A stretch of DNA of 64,000 nt from Cristatella mucedo (lineage: Eukaryota > Bryozoa > Phylactolaemata > Cristatellidae): assembly GCA_009760855.2 (NCBI GenBank), contig WPIO01000023.1, positions 3,352,501 through 3,416,500 of the forward strand, in the 5' to 3' direction. A model generated the notes under the pieces. It searched no databases, was not told the DNA's origin, and saw only the letters and a list, made by a program, of their open reading frames with translations. Positions 1 through 10,344 of the stretch are shown here, in pieces. The translations under genes and the position numbers were made by a program. The first letter of the stretch is position 1, and each line of letters begins with the position of its first letter.

Positions 1-639
1 GCTCGAACGAGAATGTATATGCCGTTCCACAAATGTCCAGGGAACAGCTCGAGCGAGTACGTGCCCAGTAGTGGGATGGGTACCAGAGGTGAGCTGCTTC
101 TTAAAAGTGCTTCCAAAAGACTCCTGTTGATGGACATCCCGCTTCGTGCCAGAGCCCAGCCCTGCCCACAGGCAGGCCGCTCCGAGCATTACCCCGAATG
201 TGTCTGCAGCAGTAGCTGCCACTGCTCCTGAGGGATGCCTGAGCTGCAGCGATAGGGCCCTTGACAGGGCGACTGTGGCCGCTCCGTTTACTGTCTGTTG
301 GGGAATCCAAAGACCTGCTCGTGCTGATAGACCCCTTCACACCTTCTTTGTGTTGCAGTTGCCTCAGTATATGCTGCATGGCCTGTGTGACACGTGCCAC
401 TGCTGCCACCTTTGTCCGTGTTGTGTCACGTGACCCTCCTGTCGACTCTCAGATCTTGCGCTTATCAGCGCTCTTGCCTGCCTGCCTATGCCGCCACCAA
501 TACTAATTTTATGCACAGCGCTTGGCTTGCAAAGGTCACCGCACGACAGTTCTGTTGCTCATTTGTCTGAGTCGTCATTCCTTTTCACTAATGCTTCTCC
601 GCTTGCGCTGTTCAGTTGCTGCTGCCCCTGCTGTTGTAG

Positions 640-768
640 GCTGGAAAGAAGCCCGCACAGCCACTCACCGAGTCCGAGAAGATACACGACGAGATTGAGC
701 GTGAGGTGGCGCAGTGCAAGTGCCGCGTGCAGTTAAGGTGTGAGAAAGTTGACGAGGGCAAATATAGG
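640..768 (+). CDS. Spectraplakin-like exon: start of GAR domain
   Basis: The acceptor is a pyrimidine-rich tract ending in TAG at 637-639; the donor is AGG|GTACAT at 769. The exon has 43 codons in phase 0. It encodes [18 protein letters not shown], then the Cys-rich start of the GAR domain (CKC, followed by another Cys), and ends at GKYR, which continues directly into FGETQ of the next exon. The Cys residues fit the metal-binding positions of the GAR family. Confidence 0.85.
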
Positions 769-3700
769 GTACATTAAGTGTTTCATTCTCCCCCTCCTTC
801 CTTTTTCACTTGCTTGCTTTGCCTTTTCCCCACTGCACGCAGCCTGCTGGATTACTTGACTTGAACCTGGTGGATGCCGGCCTGTATTTGTCATATTTTC
901 TTTTTGTTACTACGTACCTGCTTAGTTTATATTCGTTGCATGCGTCCAGTTCATTTTTTCGTGTAGCGAGTCGCGCTAGATACCTAGTTTGCTTGCATTT
1001 GAGGAGCAGTGGCCCTATCATTGTGCTGTCTTGAACGAGACCGTGTTTATAACTTAAGGCAGCATTAACGGGTAGTTTGCCTCAGTGTATCACTGCTAGA
1101 ATCATGTCTTGGTCATTTTCGTGCCTCGGGGGCGGGTCTGTGAGGATAGAGACGAAAGCCAGTGCCGAAGATTCTGTGGGGGGGATAATGTCCCTGCCGT
1201 GACACCGGACTGATCTGGTAATGGCGAGGCCTTTTTTATGATCGGCCGCAAGTTTCAATCGAGAGAAGCCACCATCATTTGTTTACCAACGGCTGTAGCC
1301 GAGTTCAAAGAGCGACGCACATCCCTAAGCCTTGGCCCTTTTAGTGCTCGGTCACAGGTTGGTGGCCCAACTTAAAAACTGGTGTGGATGAAAAGAGGCT
1401 CAGCTACTGCTGCTGCTGCTGCTAAGTTTCTTGCATCATGCTTGCTGATTGAATCTGGTCCCGTGCTGGGCAGCAGTGCCCTCGTTATGAAGCCGTCACG
1501 CTTGGTAATGACTTTCTTCGGCTTAACGGATGCCGTGTTTGTCCTTTCCTCATGCAGTTTGGCGAGACGCAGAAGCTGGTGCTGGTGCGCTTCCTCAACA
1601 GCACCGTTATGGTTCGCGTTGGCGGTGGATGGGTGACGCTCGAGAAGTACCTCGAGAATCACGACCCGTGCAGAGGTGTGCATCGTGGCTTCCGGGAATG
1701 TGCCATCTGGATCGGGGAGGAGGGCCGAGCACACGGGCAGTGCCAGCCGACGTGTGGTCCGATCGCATGCATCATCCTTGTGCAGGCGATCACTGCTGCT
1801 GCTGCTGCCGATAGTGATGATGATGAGGCTGTGGCTTGGACTATGGCACTCTATAGCTGCCCTGCAGGCTCATGACGCGGAGGCGGCCTTTTGCTTTGCA
1901 GCAAAGGGCCGCACCAACGTCGACCTGCGCGAGCAGCTGGCCGCATCCGGCGAAGGCAGCCAAGTGCGTGCCAGCTTCACCAAGCGCCAAGCTCCCACGC
2001 CGACGCGCGGCCTGGCGGCTGCCGAGTCGGCCGGTCATGCCTCTGGCACCTCTGCTGCCGGTGAGTGGTCGTCGGACACGCGTGCACGCTTCCTCCCCTG
2101 GCACCTCAGCCGCCTGAGAGCGGCCTGCTCGGCGGCGGCATCAGCGAGCCGACTCACGGTCGCTGCCTTGGCAATTAATGCTGGTGCAAGTGCTCCTCGG
2201 CTGGCGCAGTGCGAGCTGATAACGTCGTAGTGGGGCTCTTCAGCTGCCCAAGGTGCGAGACTGTTGCAAGCTCTGCTGCATGATCCTGTGCTCCAGTTTT
2301 TTTTTTTTGGTGACCACCTTCTCTTGCGACCCTCCCGGCCTTGCTGCAGGCGGCTGCCTCCGGCCGGAAGGGAGGTGTTGGCGTTGCAGCAGCAGCTGTG
2401 GCTGGGCTGCAGTCAGTGCTGGCATCATTCTTGCCCGGTCGCTTAGCAGCCGCTCGCTGCTTTTCTCTTGTGAAGGCACCGCGGCGTCGGCACGCCACCC
2501 GCTGTCGGGCAGCACTGACCGCCTGTCGCCGGCCCCATCGGCACAAGCCGCCGGGGCCGGCGGCGGCAGGCGCAGCCTGAGTGCCTTGCATCGCAGCAAG
2601 CCGCTGGCGGGCGCTCAGTCCATGGTCGATCTGGCCTTCGATCCGCAGCAGCAGCCGCCTCCAGCCGTGCACGACTACTACGGGCGCTACGGTTTGTCAG
2701 CTGTTGTTGTTTCTAGCCAGCCGGCGGTGGGCGGTTCCACTTCCCCCCCCCCCAACTACCACCACCACCACCACTCATTACCACCACCACCTGCGGTGAC
2801 TTCTGTAGTTGAGCTACCTCCTTTCTGTGCAGCTTCTTCGTGACATAGCAGCCTCAAGAACTAACAAACCCGCGCCGTCTTTTGCCGGGGAGCAACTTCA
2901 GCTGGCTGCTCTAGTTGCCACAGCAACACTTCGGTTAGGCTCAGTCGAGCTGTACTGCCCAGCGCTGGCTCTGCCGTGGCTAGGCGTTACTTACCGTAGG
3001 TGTGGCGCACTGCTGGTCTGCTTCGTGAAACCCGCTTCAGTTTGCTGACCACCTTACGCCACGGCCTTGCCTGCTTTCTGCTGGGCGATTGCGTGATGCC
3101 CTTGCGGAGTTGTATGCAATTGGAAGCTTCATCCTTCATCGCCAATCCTGCGACGCTGAGCGACGCGATGCTTGGGGCACAGCTTGTGAGAGAGCCGGAA
3201 GGGAGCTGTTACGAGTAGCGTTGGGTGAGCATCGCCAAGCTCTCTGTGCCCTCGGATTTAGATTTCTTTTGTTCTCTTCCAACTGAGACAAGCCTGCTGC
3301 CAGTGTGTTACACAGTCGATGCTCAAGCCGGTTTCACTTGCAATTACTGGATTAAGTGGTGCTATGGTGCAGGGAAGGGGCTGATCCTCCTCTCATGGTT
3401 TACGGCTTCTGGCTTCACGACATGCCATCACCTGTTTGATTAATAGGTGTTTTGCACTGGCAGCTGTTGGCAGTTGCCAGCTGGGTGAGTCATTGCCCTA
3501 GGACAGGTGTGGCTGGCAGGCACTGTTCACGATGGTTTGTCGACTTACCAGTGCTCTTGTGCTGCAGATAGTCCACCTAGCACACTTTTGTTCAGTGTGA
3601 GAGCATGAGCCGCCTCCAGTCAGTGGAAGCGAGCCGCCTAGTGGCACCCACAATGGGCCCATCTTAAAGGCTGCTAGCTCACTGGCCTTGGGCATGCCGA

Positions 3701-5902
3701 TTTGCCATAGCTTAAAAGGATAGGCAATGAGAATAGTCGGTACGGTGCAGCTTTTGCACTGCTTCGAACGCCTACTTCGTACACAGGCAAGCCTAGTGCT
3801 GCTCAGAAATTGGAAAACCTCCTAGCCCTCAAATGAGTTCTGAGTGCTTGTTTTGATGGTTCGCCTTTGAATGCCTACTTTGTAGTCCTTGCGAACAAAG
3901 TAACACCGATACTTCGGTGCCTGATTTTGTTGCCCCAATATTGGAGGTCGACGACAAGGATTTAATGTACTGTCGAATCAAGCGAGGTGTTGTTGTGCCC
4001 GATCGCACAAGAGTAAAGTAGATGCCGAAGAAGCTTGCATGGTTGTTCCCCCGGAGGCGTATTGCAGATCCAGTAAGGCAGAATGAAATTCAACGTGCCT
4101 GCCACCCCCTCCCCAATTAGACTAGCTTGTGTTCGTCAAAAGACCTTAGGAGAGCTGGTCTGCCAATCCACACGAATGAGGTCGACTGCTCATATGCTCT
4201 TTCACGAAAGTCTTGTTCCATCCGGTATTGTGACACCCACCTCGTGCCGGCAGATCGCTTTTGACTTAGCATGCAGAAGCAGTAGACCATCGATTTCTGG
4301 GCACTATATGGTACATGCATGTTTGATGTTTTTCGCCAGTGCAAATATTATTGACATGGCAAATGATTTGACAGAAGTCTGATCTATGCGGTTTCAATTA
4401 TCTCCTATTCGCTGGCGTAATCATTCTGTCAAACTCCTATAAGTCTCGTAGGTAATATTATCCGAGTAGTACTGCAGCCGGCTAAAGAGTTATTCCGGAG
4501 TCGTAGCAGGTCAGAATCAGACCTCGGGCAGATCTCCAACCTATCCCCAAGATGCTCCGTGTATGGGGTTTAGCTCAGGCGACTGACTGGGCCAAATCGT
4601 AACTACGACACTGTTTCAGCTACAACTTTTCAGAAGCTTTCTTGTCTGTTTCGGGTCATTCATCGTCCTGCTGCACGTTCCCCAGACGAACTCTAGCGAT
4701 TGAAATCCCAGCATCTTCCACCAGATTGGTATAAGCATACGGGTCGCAGTTGATACAGTGCAGGACTCTGGCACCAGGGGAGCATATTTGACCCCCAAAC
4801 CATGACCTTTCATCCGCCGAGTTTCACCAGTAGATGCAGTCGGATTGGTGCATCTCATCTTTCTGCCAACTTATGAATGTTCTTCGTTTGCTATTTGAAA
4901 AAAACATGAATTTCTTATGTCTGAGGCTACTTCTGCATGCACACCAGCTTTGCTATTGTGGCTTTTACTCAAGCTTGTCTGCTGCTGGCCCAAATGACCA
5001 ACATCTAATTAATTAGTTAACCTTTTATAAAAGTCTATAAAAAGTTCACAACCCTTATTCCTGTATAAACAGGCCCTTGGCAATTCTCAGTTCCACTGGA
5101 GAGAGACGTTTATTCCAGCTGTCATCTGGATTTTTATATCAAAATAGTTCTTCATGGAACTCTCCAGATACTTTGAAGTTAGAAGTCCAATAAAGTACAT
5201 CTCCGCATACCTTGGAAGTGTTAAGGCTTGCTTTTGTAGTAGTTTGGATTGGTGGCCTACACACACATCCTTTCTCCAGCTGTTCGAGCTTCTTTGGCTC
5301 ACCTATGGCTGACATTGTCGACCTTGCTTCTTGAATTAATATCATCTTATGTGTGCCGCCACCCGAGGTGCTGCACACTTTGCTTTTACAGTTTGCAGTG
5401 TCCTGTGCTGCTTCTGCTCCTCCTGCCATCACTGCTTGCGGCCTTTCTTTTGCTGCTTGACGGTAGCGCTTAGCTAATCGCCTTTCGTCTCTGGCCTCGC
5501 TTAGCCTATGCGTTGCTCTCCTCACAGTGGGTGATCCCTCCTGTCCGCCGAACTTTGTTCCGTGTTGCCCCCTCTGTGTCTTGGCGCTTCCGCACACGCA
5601 CTAGCGATGGACGCACCGGCGAAGAGCACCCAGCGCTCGCGACCGCATGCCCAGTCGGTCGCGAGAGAGCTTTCTAGCGCAAGGCGAGTCGCTGTGCGTA
5701 CGCATTTCCATCGCTGGCACGTGAGTGCGCGCTGCCCTGCCTAGGCTCCGGTGGGGCACTCTCACGAAGCAGTGGTGCCAAGACGCCGACGCAGCTACTG
5801 CCGAGGCCGTCGTCGACGACGCCCAGCACGTCGAAGGGCAGCGCCAAGAAGCCCGGTGGCTTGCGCTCAGTGAGCCAGACGCCACCGCCAATGGGCAGCT
5901 AG
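640..5902 (+). CDS. Spectraplakin-like (MACF1/DST/shot) C-terminal exons, 3' end of gene
   Basis: Five exons (640-768, 1558-1675, 1902-2060, 2476-2691, 5745-5902) join in frame with phases 0, 0, 1, 1, 1 and end at a TAG. The first three encode a GAS2-related (GAR) domain, which in spectraplakins and GAS2 proteins binds microtubules. The rest is a Ser/Pro/Gly-rich, basic tail like the C-terminal microtubule-tip region of these cytolinkers. Residues before the GAR ([12 protein letters not shown]) resemble the stretch that links the EF-hand pair to GAR in spectraplakins, so I prefer that family to GAS2-like proteins. The upstream EF-hand, spectrin, plakin and CH exons must lie left of the window. 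The gene converges on the CUB gene. Family membership is recognised from memory of the motifs; splice sites are read directly. Confidence 0.85.
1558..1675 (+). CDS. Spectraplakin-like exon: GAR domain core
   Basis: The acceptor is CATGCAG before TTT GGC; the donor is AGAG|GTGTGC (phase 1). The exon encodes [18 protein letters not shown], then [14 protein letters not shown] and NHDPCR. This is the near-invariant GAR core: the hydrophobic [17 protein letters not shown] strand pair, then the DPCR turn. It is the most diagnostic exon of the gene. Confidence 0.95.
1902..2060 (+). CDS. Spectraplakin-like exon: end of GAR and start of tail
   Basis: The acceptor is TTTGCAG at 1901 and the donor is GCCG|GTGAGT at 2061 (phase 1 at both ends). 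The split Gly/Ala codon plus [13 protein letters not shown] completes the GAR domain; GRTNxxLRE is the conserved end of the domain in this family. The remainder ([11 protein letters not shown] and a run rich in Ala/Gly/Ser) opens the unstructured tail. Confidence 0.92.
2476..2691 (+). CDS. Spectraplakin-like exon: low-complexity basic tail
   Basis: The acceptor is TTGTGAAG at 2475 and the donor TACG|GTTTGT at 2692; both are phase 1, so the exon is symmetric (216 nt). It encodes a Ser/Pro/Ala/Gly-rich, Arg-containing segment ([35 protein letters not shown]). Sequence conservation is expected to be weak here. The open frame, phase match to both neighbours and composition support it. The donor is not a strong one, so the 3' boundary is less certain. 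Confidence 0.65.
2692..4500 (+). other. Intron of spectraplakin-like gene, nothing coding recognised
   Basis: This is the first part of the 3 kb last intron. It includes C and CCA runs near 2746-2795 that give spurious His- and Pro-rich frames. I see no conserved exon or intact repeat here. Confidence 0.5.
4505..4860 (-). pseudogene. Tc1/mariner transposase relic
   Basis: Read on the minus strand, short blocks in changing frames match the Tc1 family in the right order: KVMVWG, then NDPKQT, then [12 protein letters not shown]. In intact Tc1 transposases these correspond to the block before the second catalytic Asp, the NDPKHT block and the WPSQSPDLNPIE block that carries the last catalytic acid. 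Here the frames are broken by stops and shifts. Only the C-terminal half is recognisable and no terminal repeats were found. It lies in the last intron of the spectraplakin-like gene, antisense to it. Confidence 0.8.
5745..5902 (+). CDS. Spectraplakin-like terminal exon with stop
   Basis: The acceptor is CTGCCTAG at 5744 and the phase is 1. It encodes [27 protein letters not shown] and ends QTPPPMGS before TAG at 5900-5902. This Ser/Thr/Lys/Pro composition resembles spectraplakin C-termini, which carry EB-binding SxIP-type regions, although no clear SxIP is visible here. A potential donor CTCA|GTGAGC at 5870 lies 30 nt before the stop and could allow another 3' end. Confidence 0.65.
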
Positions 5903-6750
5903 GCAGCAGCAGCCGCTCAGATACCGCAGCCGCTGCCTTCTCCTCCGCGACGGCCTGCCGTCGGGTAGCCAGCCGCCTACGCACTCATATCTGCCTAAGC
6001 GGTGCTGGCGCAGCGGCAGCCTCGCTCTGTCGGTCACTTTTGCGAAACGCTCGTGCGCCGCCATGAGAGCTGAACGAGCGTGCCGACCGGATACACGTGC
6101 TCTGCTGCTGCTCGACTTGGCAGCAGTGGACGTCAAGAGGAGCGGTTGATGTTAAGGCCGTCGGCAGCGGACATCCGAGCGCGTCAGCCCGCTGCTACTG
6201 CGAGCAGTTAGGAGCCTGCTGCAATGCGTTGGCTCCTCCAATCCTCATGTGGCCGCTCTTTACCTAGTGGAAGTGCAAATGCAGAGCAGCAGCAGTCTCT
6301 CGGCTTGCCGTTGTTTGGCGCCCTAGCAGGACTGTTGTGCTGCTGGTCCCTAGTTCGCTGCAGCAGCAGCAGCACTCTGGCTCCAAACTGACGACCGGCA
6401 GCCAGCATTCCATTGGACGTCGCGAGGCCTTCGAGAGCTCGGCGGTGCCGAGCAGGCGCACATGCAGTCGGTTTGTGGGCGATGCACCTGTCGGTGCAGG
6501 GGTGAGGTCGTTTCTGTCGCCTGCTGCTGCTGTCTGGCGCCCGAGTGAAAGAAACAGCCGGCCACGGCGCCGTCGCTGCTGCATCTCCCCTGCGCCGGAC
6601 CGCTTTTCTTCTGTATGCGGACGTTTGCCGCTGCCTTGGCGCACATTTCGTGGTCTAACCGGTCTTGGCGCTCACCGCCGTGTGAGCTTTGGTTGCGTTG
6701 ACCTGGTAAGGCTACTGCACTCGTACAAAATAAAGTTATGCATTGTAAAG
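5903..6750 (+). other. 3' UTR of the spectraplakin-like gene (inferred)
   Basis: The stretch runs from the stop codon to a consensus AATAAA. It is GC-rich with many CAG/CTG runs. No conserved coding exon was recognised in it; the long frames on both strands look like composition effects. The limits are inferred. Confidence 0.45.
6729..6734 (+). promoter_or_regulatory. Poly(A) signal AATAAA
   Basis: A consensus AATAAA lies about 830 nt after the predicted stop of the spectraplakin-like gene, at the point where GC-rich DNA changes to AT-rich intergenic DNA. It is the best visible cleavage signal for that gene. Confidence 0.55.
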
Positions 6751-7073
6751 GGCAGAAGAATTCCGAATCGCCACGAAATCGTCTGCCAGCGCAGAGCTCA
6801 GGGCTCAAGTGCACTCTCTGTGAGTGTAGGCACTCTGAGTGTAGGCGCTCAGTCGTCAGCAGAACAAGTTGCCCTTGACTTTGACTGATCGCCCTGCACA
6901 ATTCGATATTGGTCGTAGAATGACTAGTTGCTAGCATTGATAATCGAGGTTTGGGTGCAGACCACTAAAGACTGATGTACTGGTAATTGTTTCACCTTTA
7001 ACTGATGCAGGGCTCAGCCTCTGGCAGCCATGTTAGCACACCCAAGCCAGATGGGGGTGACCGCAGGGCTGAG

Positions 7074-7358
7074 TAAAATAAATCAACTAATACTTCTCGC
7101 ATTGGAGTGAAATTTGAAATAGAGTTCAGCTCTGCTTCTTCTACCATAGTCTTTAATATTTTTTATTTCAGTTTGATACATTTGGCTGTATACGTCATCA
7201 AACGTCCTGGAGTTTTATTTTTAGTAATCGTGGACATATCAAACCAATTGTAGCAAACCGAAATCAAAAATATTAAAGTCTATGGTAAAGCAAGCAAAAC
7301 TGAACTCACATTTCAAATTTCACTGATACGTGAAATATTAGTTGACTTATTTAATTTA
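7074..7358. mobile_element. Fold-back / MITE-like element with ~100 bp inverted arms
   Basis: The left arm (about 7074-7178) and the reverse complement of the right arm (about 7257-7358, with an extra pairing block at 7237-7246) align over about 100 bp with modest mismatch. Shared blocks include TCAACTAATA, GTGAAATTTGAAAT, GAGTTCAG and CTTTAATATTTTT. About 60 unpaired bases form the loop. There is no coding capacity. It fits a nonautonomous DNA transposon or fold-back element between two genes. No clear target duplication was identified. Confidence 0.7.
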
Positions 7359-7589
7359 CAAGGTACCAACCAACTCTGGAAATGAAGCTGTATACAAGTC
7401 ACAAGTATGCACTTCAGCAATCTTCAAGTATCTATAGCGATCTACCAAGATTCGACAAGTTGGGGTGCAAGTCATATATGATGCAGAGATCGGTGTCTTT
7501 TATTTGTAGATTTGTTGCTTCCGGTTTACATCCGAGTTATGCTTGGTTTGCATAACACATTTTTCTTTTTTAGCTGTCCCATTCCTCTG

Positions 7590-7946
7590 CTTAAAGACAG
7601 TTGGCGACAGAAGCTTTAGCTCTGCAGGTCCTAGACTGTGGAACTCGCTTCCACAATTCTTACGCAACGACAACTATTCTCCTGCTGCCGACTATGGCTC
7701 ATCCTTTTCAGCGATCCTGAGCTGCTACTGCTATGCTACTCACTACCTCAACTGCTCTCCTAACTCTGCTATGCTTCCCACTTTCTCTTTGTTGCGTGAG
7801 ACGAAGTCTGTTGGCTACCGAATGCGTGCCGAAAGTCGCTTAGGCTGTGAGTGTGCTATACAAAACTCTCCTGCGTAACACCCACACGGTCTTTATGACT
7901 TTGTGGAGTTACTGATGGAGATACATTACATTACATTACATTCATT
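7590..7946 (+). mobile_element. LINE 3'-end fragment, family 2, (ACATT)n tail
   Basis: The frame contains VGDRSFSSAGPRLWNSLP, a motif typical of the C-terminal end of many LINE reverse-transcriptase ORFs. The segment ends in a TTACATTACATTACATT tail at about 7924-7946. Related but diverged segments occur at about 28645-28960 and 57277-57548. The tail differs from the TTA tail of the main LINE, so I treat it as a separate family or subfamily. Confidence 0.7.
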
Positions 7947-8509
7947 TCCTTTTATGTGGAAGTCATCAGAACTTCCGATCCCAGTTCCAACATATTTGTC
8001 TTTCGAAAGCTACCAGGAACACATATTTGATTGTCGGACAAATTTTAAAAGTATTTTCTTGACACCCCCTTAAACCAAACGGTATAAATAGTATATAATG
8101 TAAATCCATGAAAAAAAACATCAAAGTTCTGGAAAAAAATTATTTGCCGATTCGATGGTCGGACACATGTTATAGGTATTTTCTTGACTTTACCACTTAA
8201 TTGTCTGGTTACTTCTGTAACGCCGAAGGCTCTGTGGAGTAGGCTTAACATGCCGCTTACCTAGCCGTGTAACATACCGCCTGATGCCGTTCGGTGAGCG
8301 TCTACACGCAATAAGTAGGCTGCTACGAAACGAGCGTTTCTGACGCTGACCTACTCACCATTACTAATGGGGGTCGTGAGTCCGTGGCGTGAATTGTAAA
8401 GCGAGACATACAAATTGGGGATTTTACTGAGCTTTGTTCGCAAGCGCACAGTCGCTTCGCATCTAGCTCAGCTTTATCTCCAATCTCCTCACATGCTCTC
8501 AACAGCACA

Positions 8510-8845
8510 AGCACTCTTGCGGAGGGAACACGTCCCCCGAACTTAGGCTACCTGCATCTGTTGAGGGGAACGACCCAAATAGGACGAGCCCGAACTGGAG
8601 CCTAGACCCTGACTGGAGAACTAGGGCTCTGCTTCCACCTTACAGCAGGAATACCTCATGCACTACACCAAGCACTCTTTCGGAGGAAACACGTCTCCAC
8701 ACTTAGGCTACTTACGTCTCTAGTGGGTACGACCCAAGGAGACGGAGCCCGAACCGGAGCCTAGACCCTGACCGGAGAACGAGGGCTCGGCTTCCACCTT
8801 ACGCCAGGAATAACGCATGCACTACACCAAGCACTCTTGCTGAGA
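8510..8845. repeat. Tandem repeat, unit about 160 bp, two-plus copies
   Basis: AGCACTCTT begins near 8510, 8671 and 8830. The segments between share CACGTC, ACTTAGGCTAC, GAGCCTAGACCCTGAC, GGAGAAC and CTTCCACCTTAC in the same order. The two full units are similar but not identical. No coding frame or known RNA was recognised. Confidence 0.8.
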
Positions 8846-9503
8846 CCACGTGCACGCACACACACACGAAACACTGAAGAAACACAAAAATGAGAGGATG
8901 GCGCTATACGACCGTATTCGGTGGCGTCCACCGAATCCTCCTGGCGCTGTCTTATCCTGTCTCTCAATCGCCGGCGAACAGCCCGCCCTCCTCCCTGGGT
9001 TTCAGAGAAACGAGTCCGGCAACTACCGGCGACAGAAACAAGACGGAGCCGAAGATGAAGAAGAGGTCTGATGAGCGTCGCCCTATCATTATATAACTAG
9101 CTGTGACAACAGTTTTGACAACCCAGCAACTACCAATCACCTCTGCGTCCCCACTGCTCACAGCTCGAGAACACAGATGCTCTTCATCCACTTCTTTTGT
9201 TCTCACGGAAACCGTCCAGCAAATGGCTGGCGGTGACATCGACCTTGGGCAAGCGTTGCCCTATTCTCAAATTGCTAGAAGGATCTATAGGGTTGACACT
9301 CCAGCCAATATCAATCACCTCAGCGACCTCTGCGTCCCCTTGCTCTAGGACAGGGGTGTTTCCTGCTGAGCAATTCTCGTGCGCTCTAAAACTGAGTCGG
9401 GCCGGCGCTGTGCTACACGTCTACACCTTTTGCTAAGTTTAGTTTTGAGAGTCGCTGGACCTTTCTTTCTGTCCTGGTCTCACCCGAAAACAAGCTACCG
9501 ATA

Positions 9504-10076
9504 GTGGCAGTAGTCTATCGCCCACCAGGTACCAAATCCTCCTTTATCTCAGATTTCTCCGATCTCATTTCGATTCTGTGTGCAAGAAATCGATCCTTCC
9601 TCGTTATGGGTGATTTCAACGTTCACTTTGATAACTTATCTGACGCTTTCAGCACCGAATTTCGTACATTGACAGACTCATTATCTCTTGTGGCTCATGT
9701 GCATGGCCCTACCCACATCAAGGGTCACACACTCGACCAAATTTTCTCATATAACTGCACTTTGTCATCACCAGTTATCACCAAATCCTGCTTATCTGAC
9801 CACATGCAGATCTCATTCAATCTACAGTGTGTGCCCACATTCTCCTCTAAAATAACCTGTGAATCGCGAAACCTCAAGACCCTTGACATCGATGCTGTCC
9901 GTGCGAGCATATCTGCTTCACCTTTGCTGCTCAGTCCTCCCTCCGATCTGTCATCACTGGTAGATTGCTACAACACGACACTAGCTGACACGCTCGACGA
10001 GTTTGCACCTTTGACAAAGCGCACTGTGCGCCCCCCCGCCCAGACGGCCTATGGTTTACCACAGACATTAAACTAG
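9504..10076 (+). pseudogene. LINE AP-endonuclease domain fragment
   Basis: This open stretch contains VVYRPPG, the catalytic block MGDFNVH, and CLSDH near the end; these are conserved features of the exonuclease-endonuclease-phosphatase fold of CR1/L2-type LINEs, which nicks the target DNA. The N-terminal part of the domain is in another frame upstream (to about 9290). After 10030 the correct reading continues in a shifted frame because of the C-run, with a basic block (KLAKSTKRKLEKAYK) that belongs to the linker before the reverse transcriptase. Confidence 0.85.
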
Positions 10077-10344
10077 CCAAGTCTACTAAACGAAAGCTTG
10101 AAAAGGCATACAAAAGATCCGGACTAACTGTCCATCGACAGGCATATGAAGACTACTGTAGGTCGTACCAATCGATCCTAGCAAAGGCTAAGTCTAGCTT
10201 CTATAGAAACATTGTTGAATCACAGATGCAGAATCCAAAAATGCTGATGTCGACAATAAAAACCATCTCCTCAACCGTTCCCAGGTTAGCTCCTTACCTG
10301 ATGATCCTTGTGATGATCTAGCCGATCGCTTCTCTCGATTCTTT

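Noticed and set aside
1-639. EF-hand exons expected before the GAR domain
   Set aside because: No calcium-loop pattern was seen in any plus-strand frame; the frames here look like intron sequence.
5139-6937. Long minus-strand frames across the spectraplakin 3' end
   Set aside because: The region is GC-rich with CAG/CTG runs; the frames are Arg/Ala/Ser-rich and unlike any family.
8510-8845. CRISPR array or rDNA spacer
   Set aside because: The repeat unit is about 160 bp with no short constant repeat and variable spacer pattern, and no rRNA sequence was recognised.
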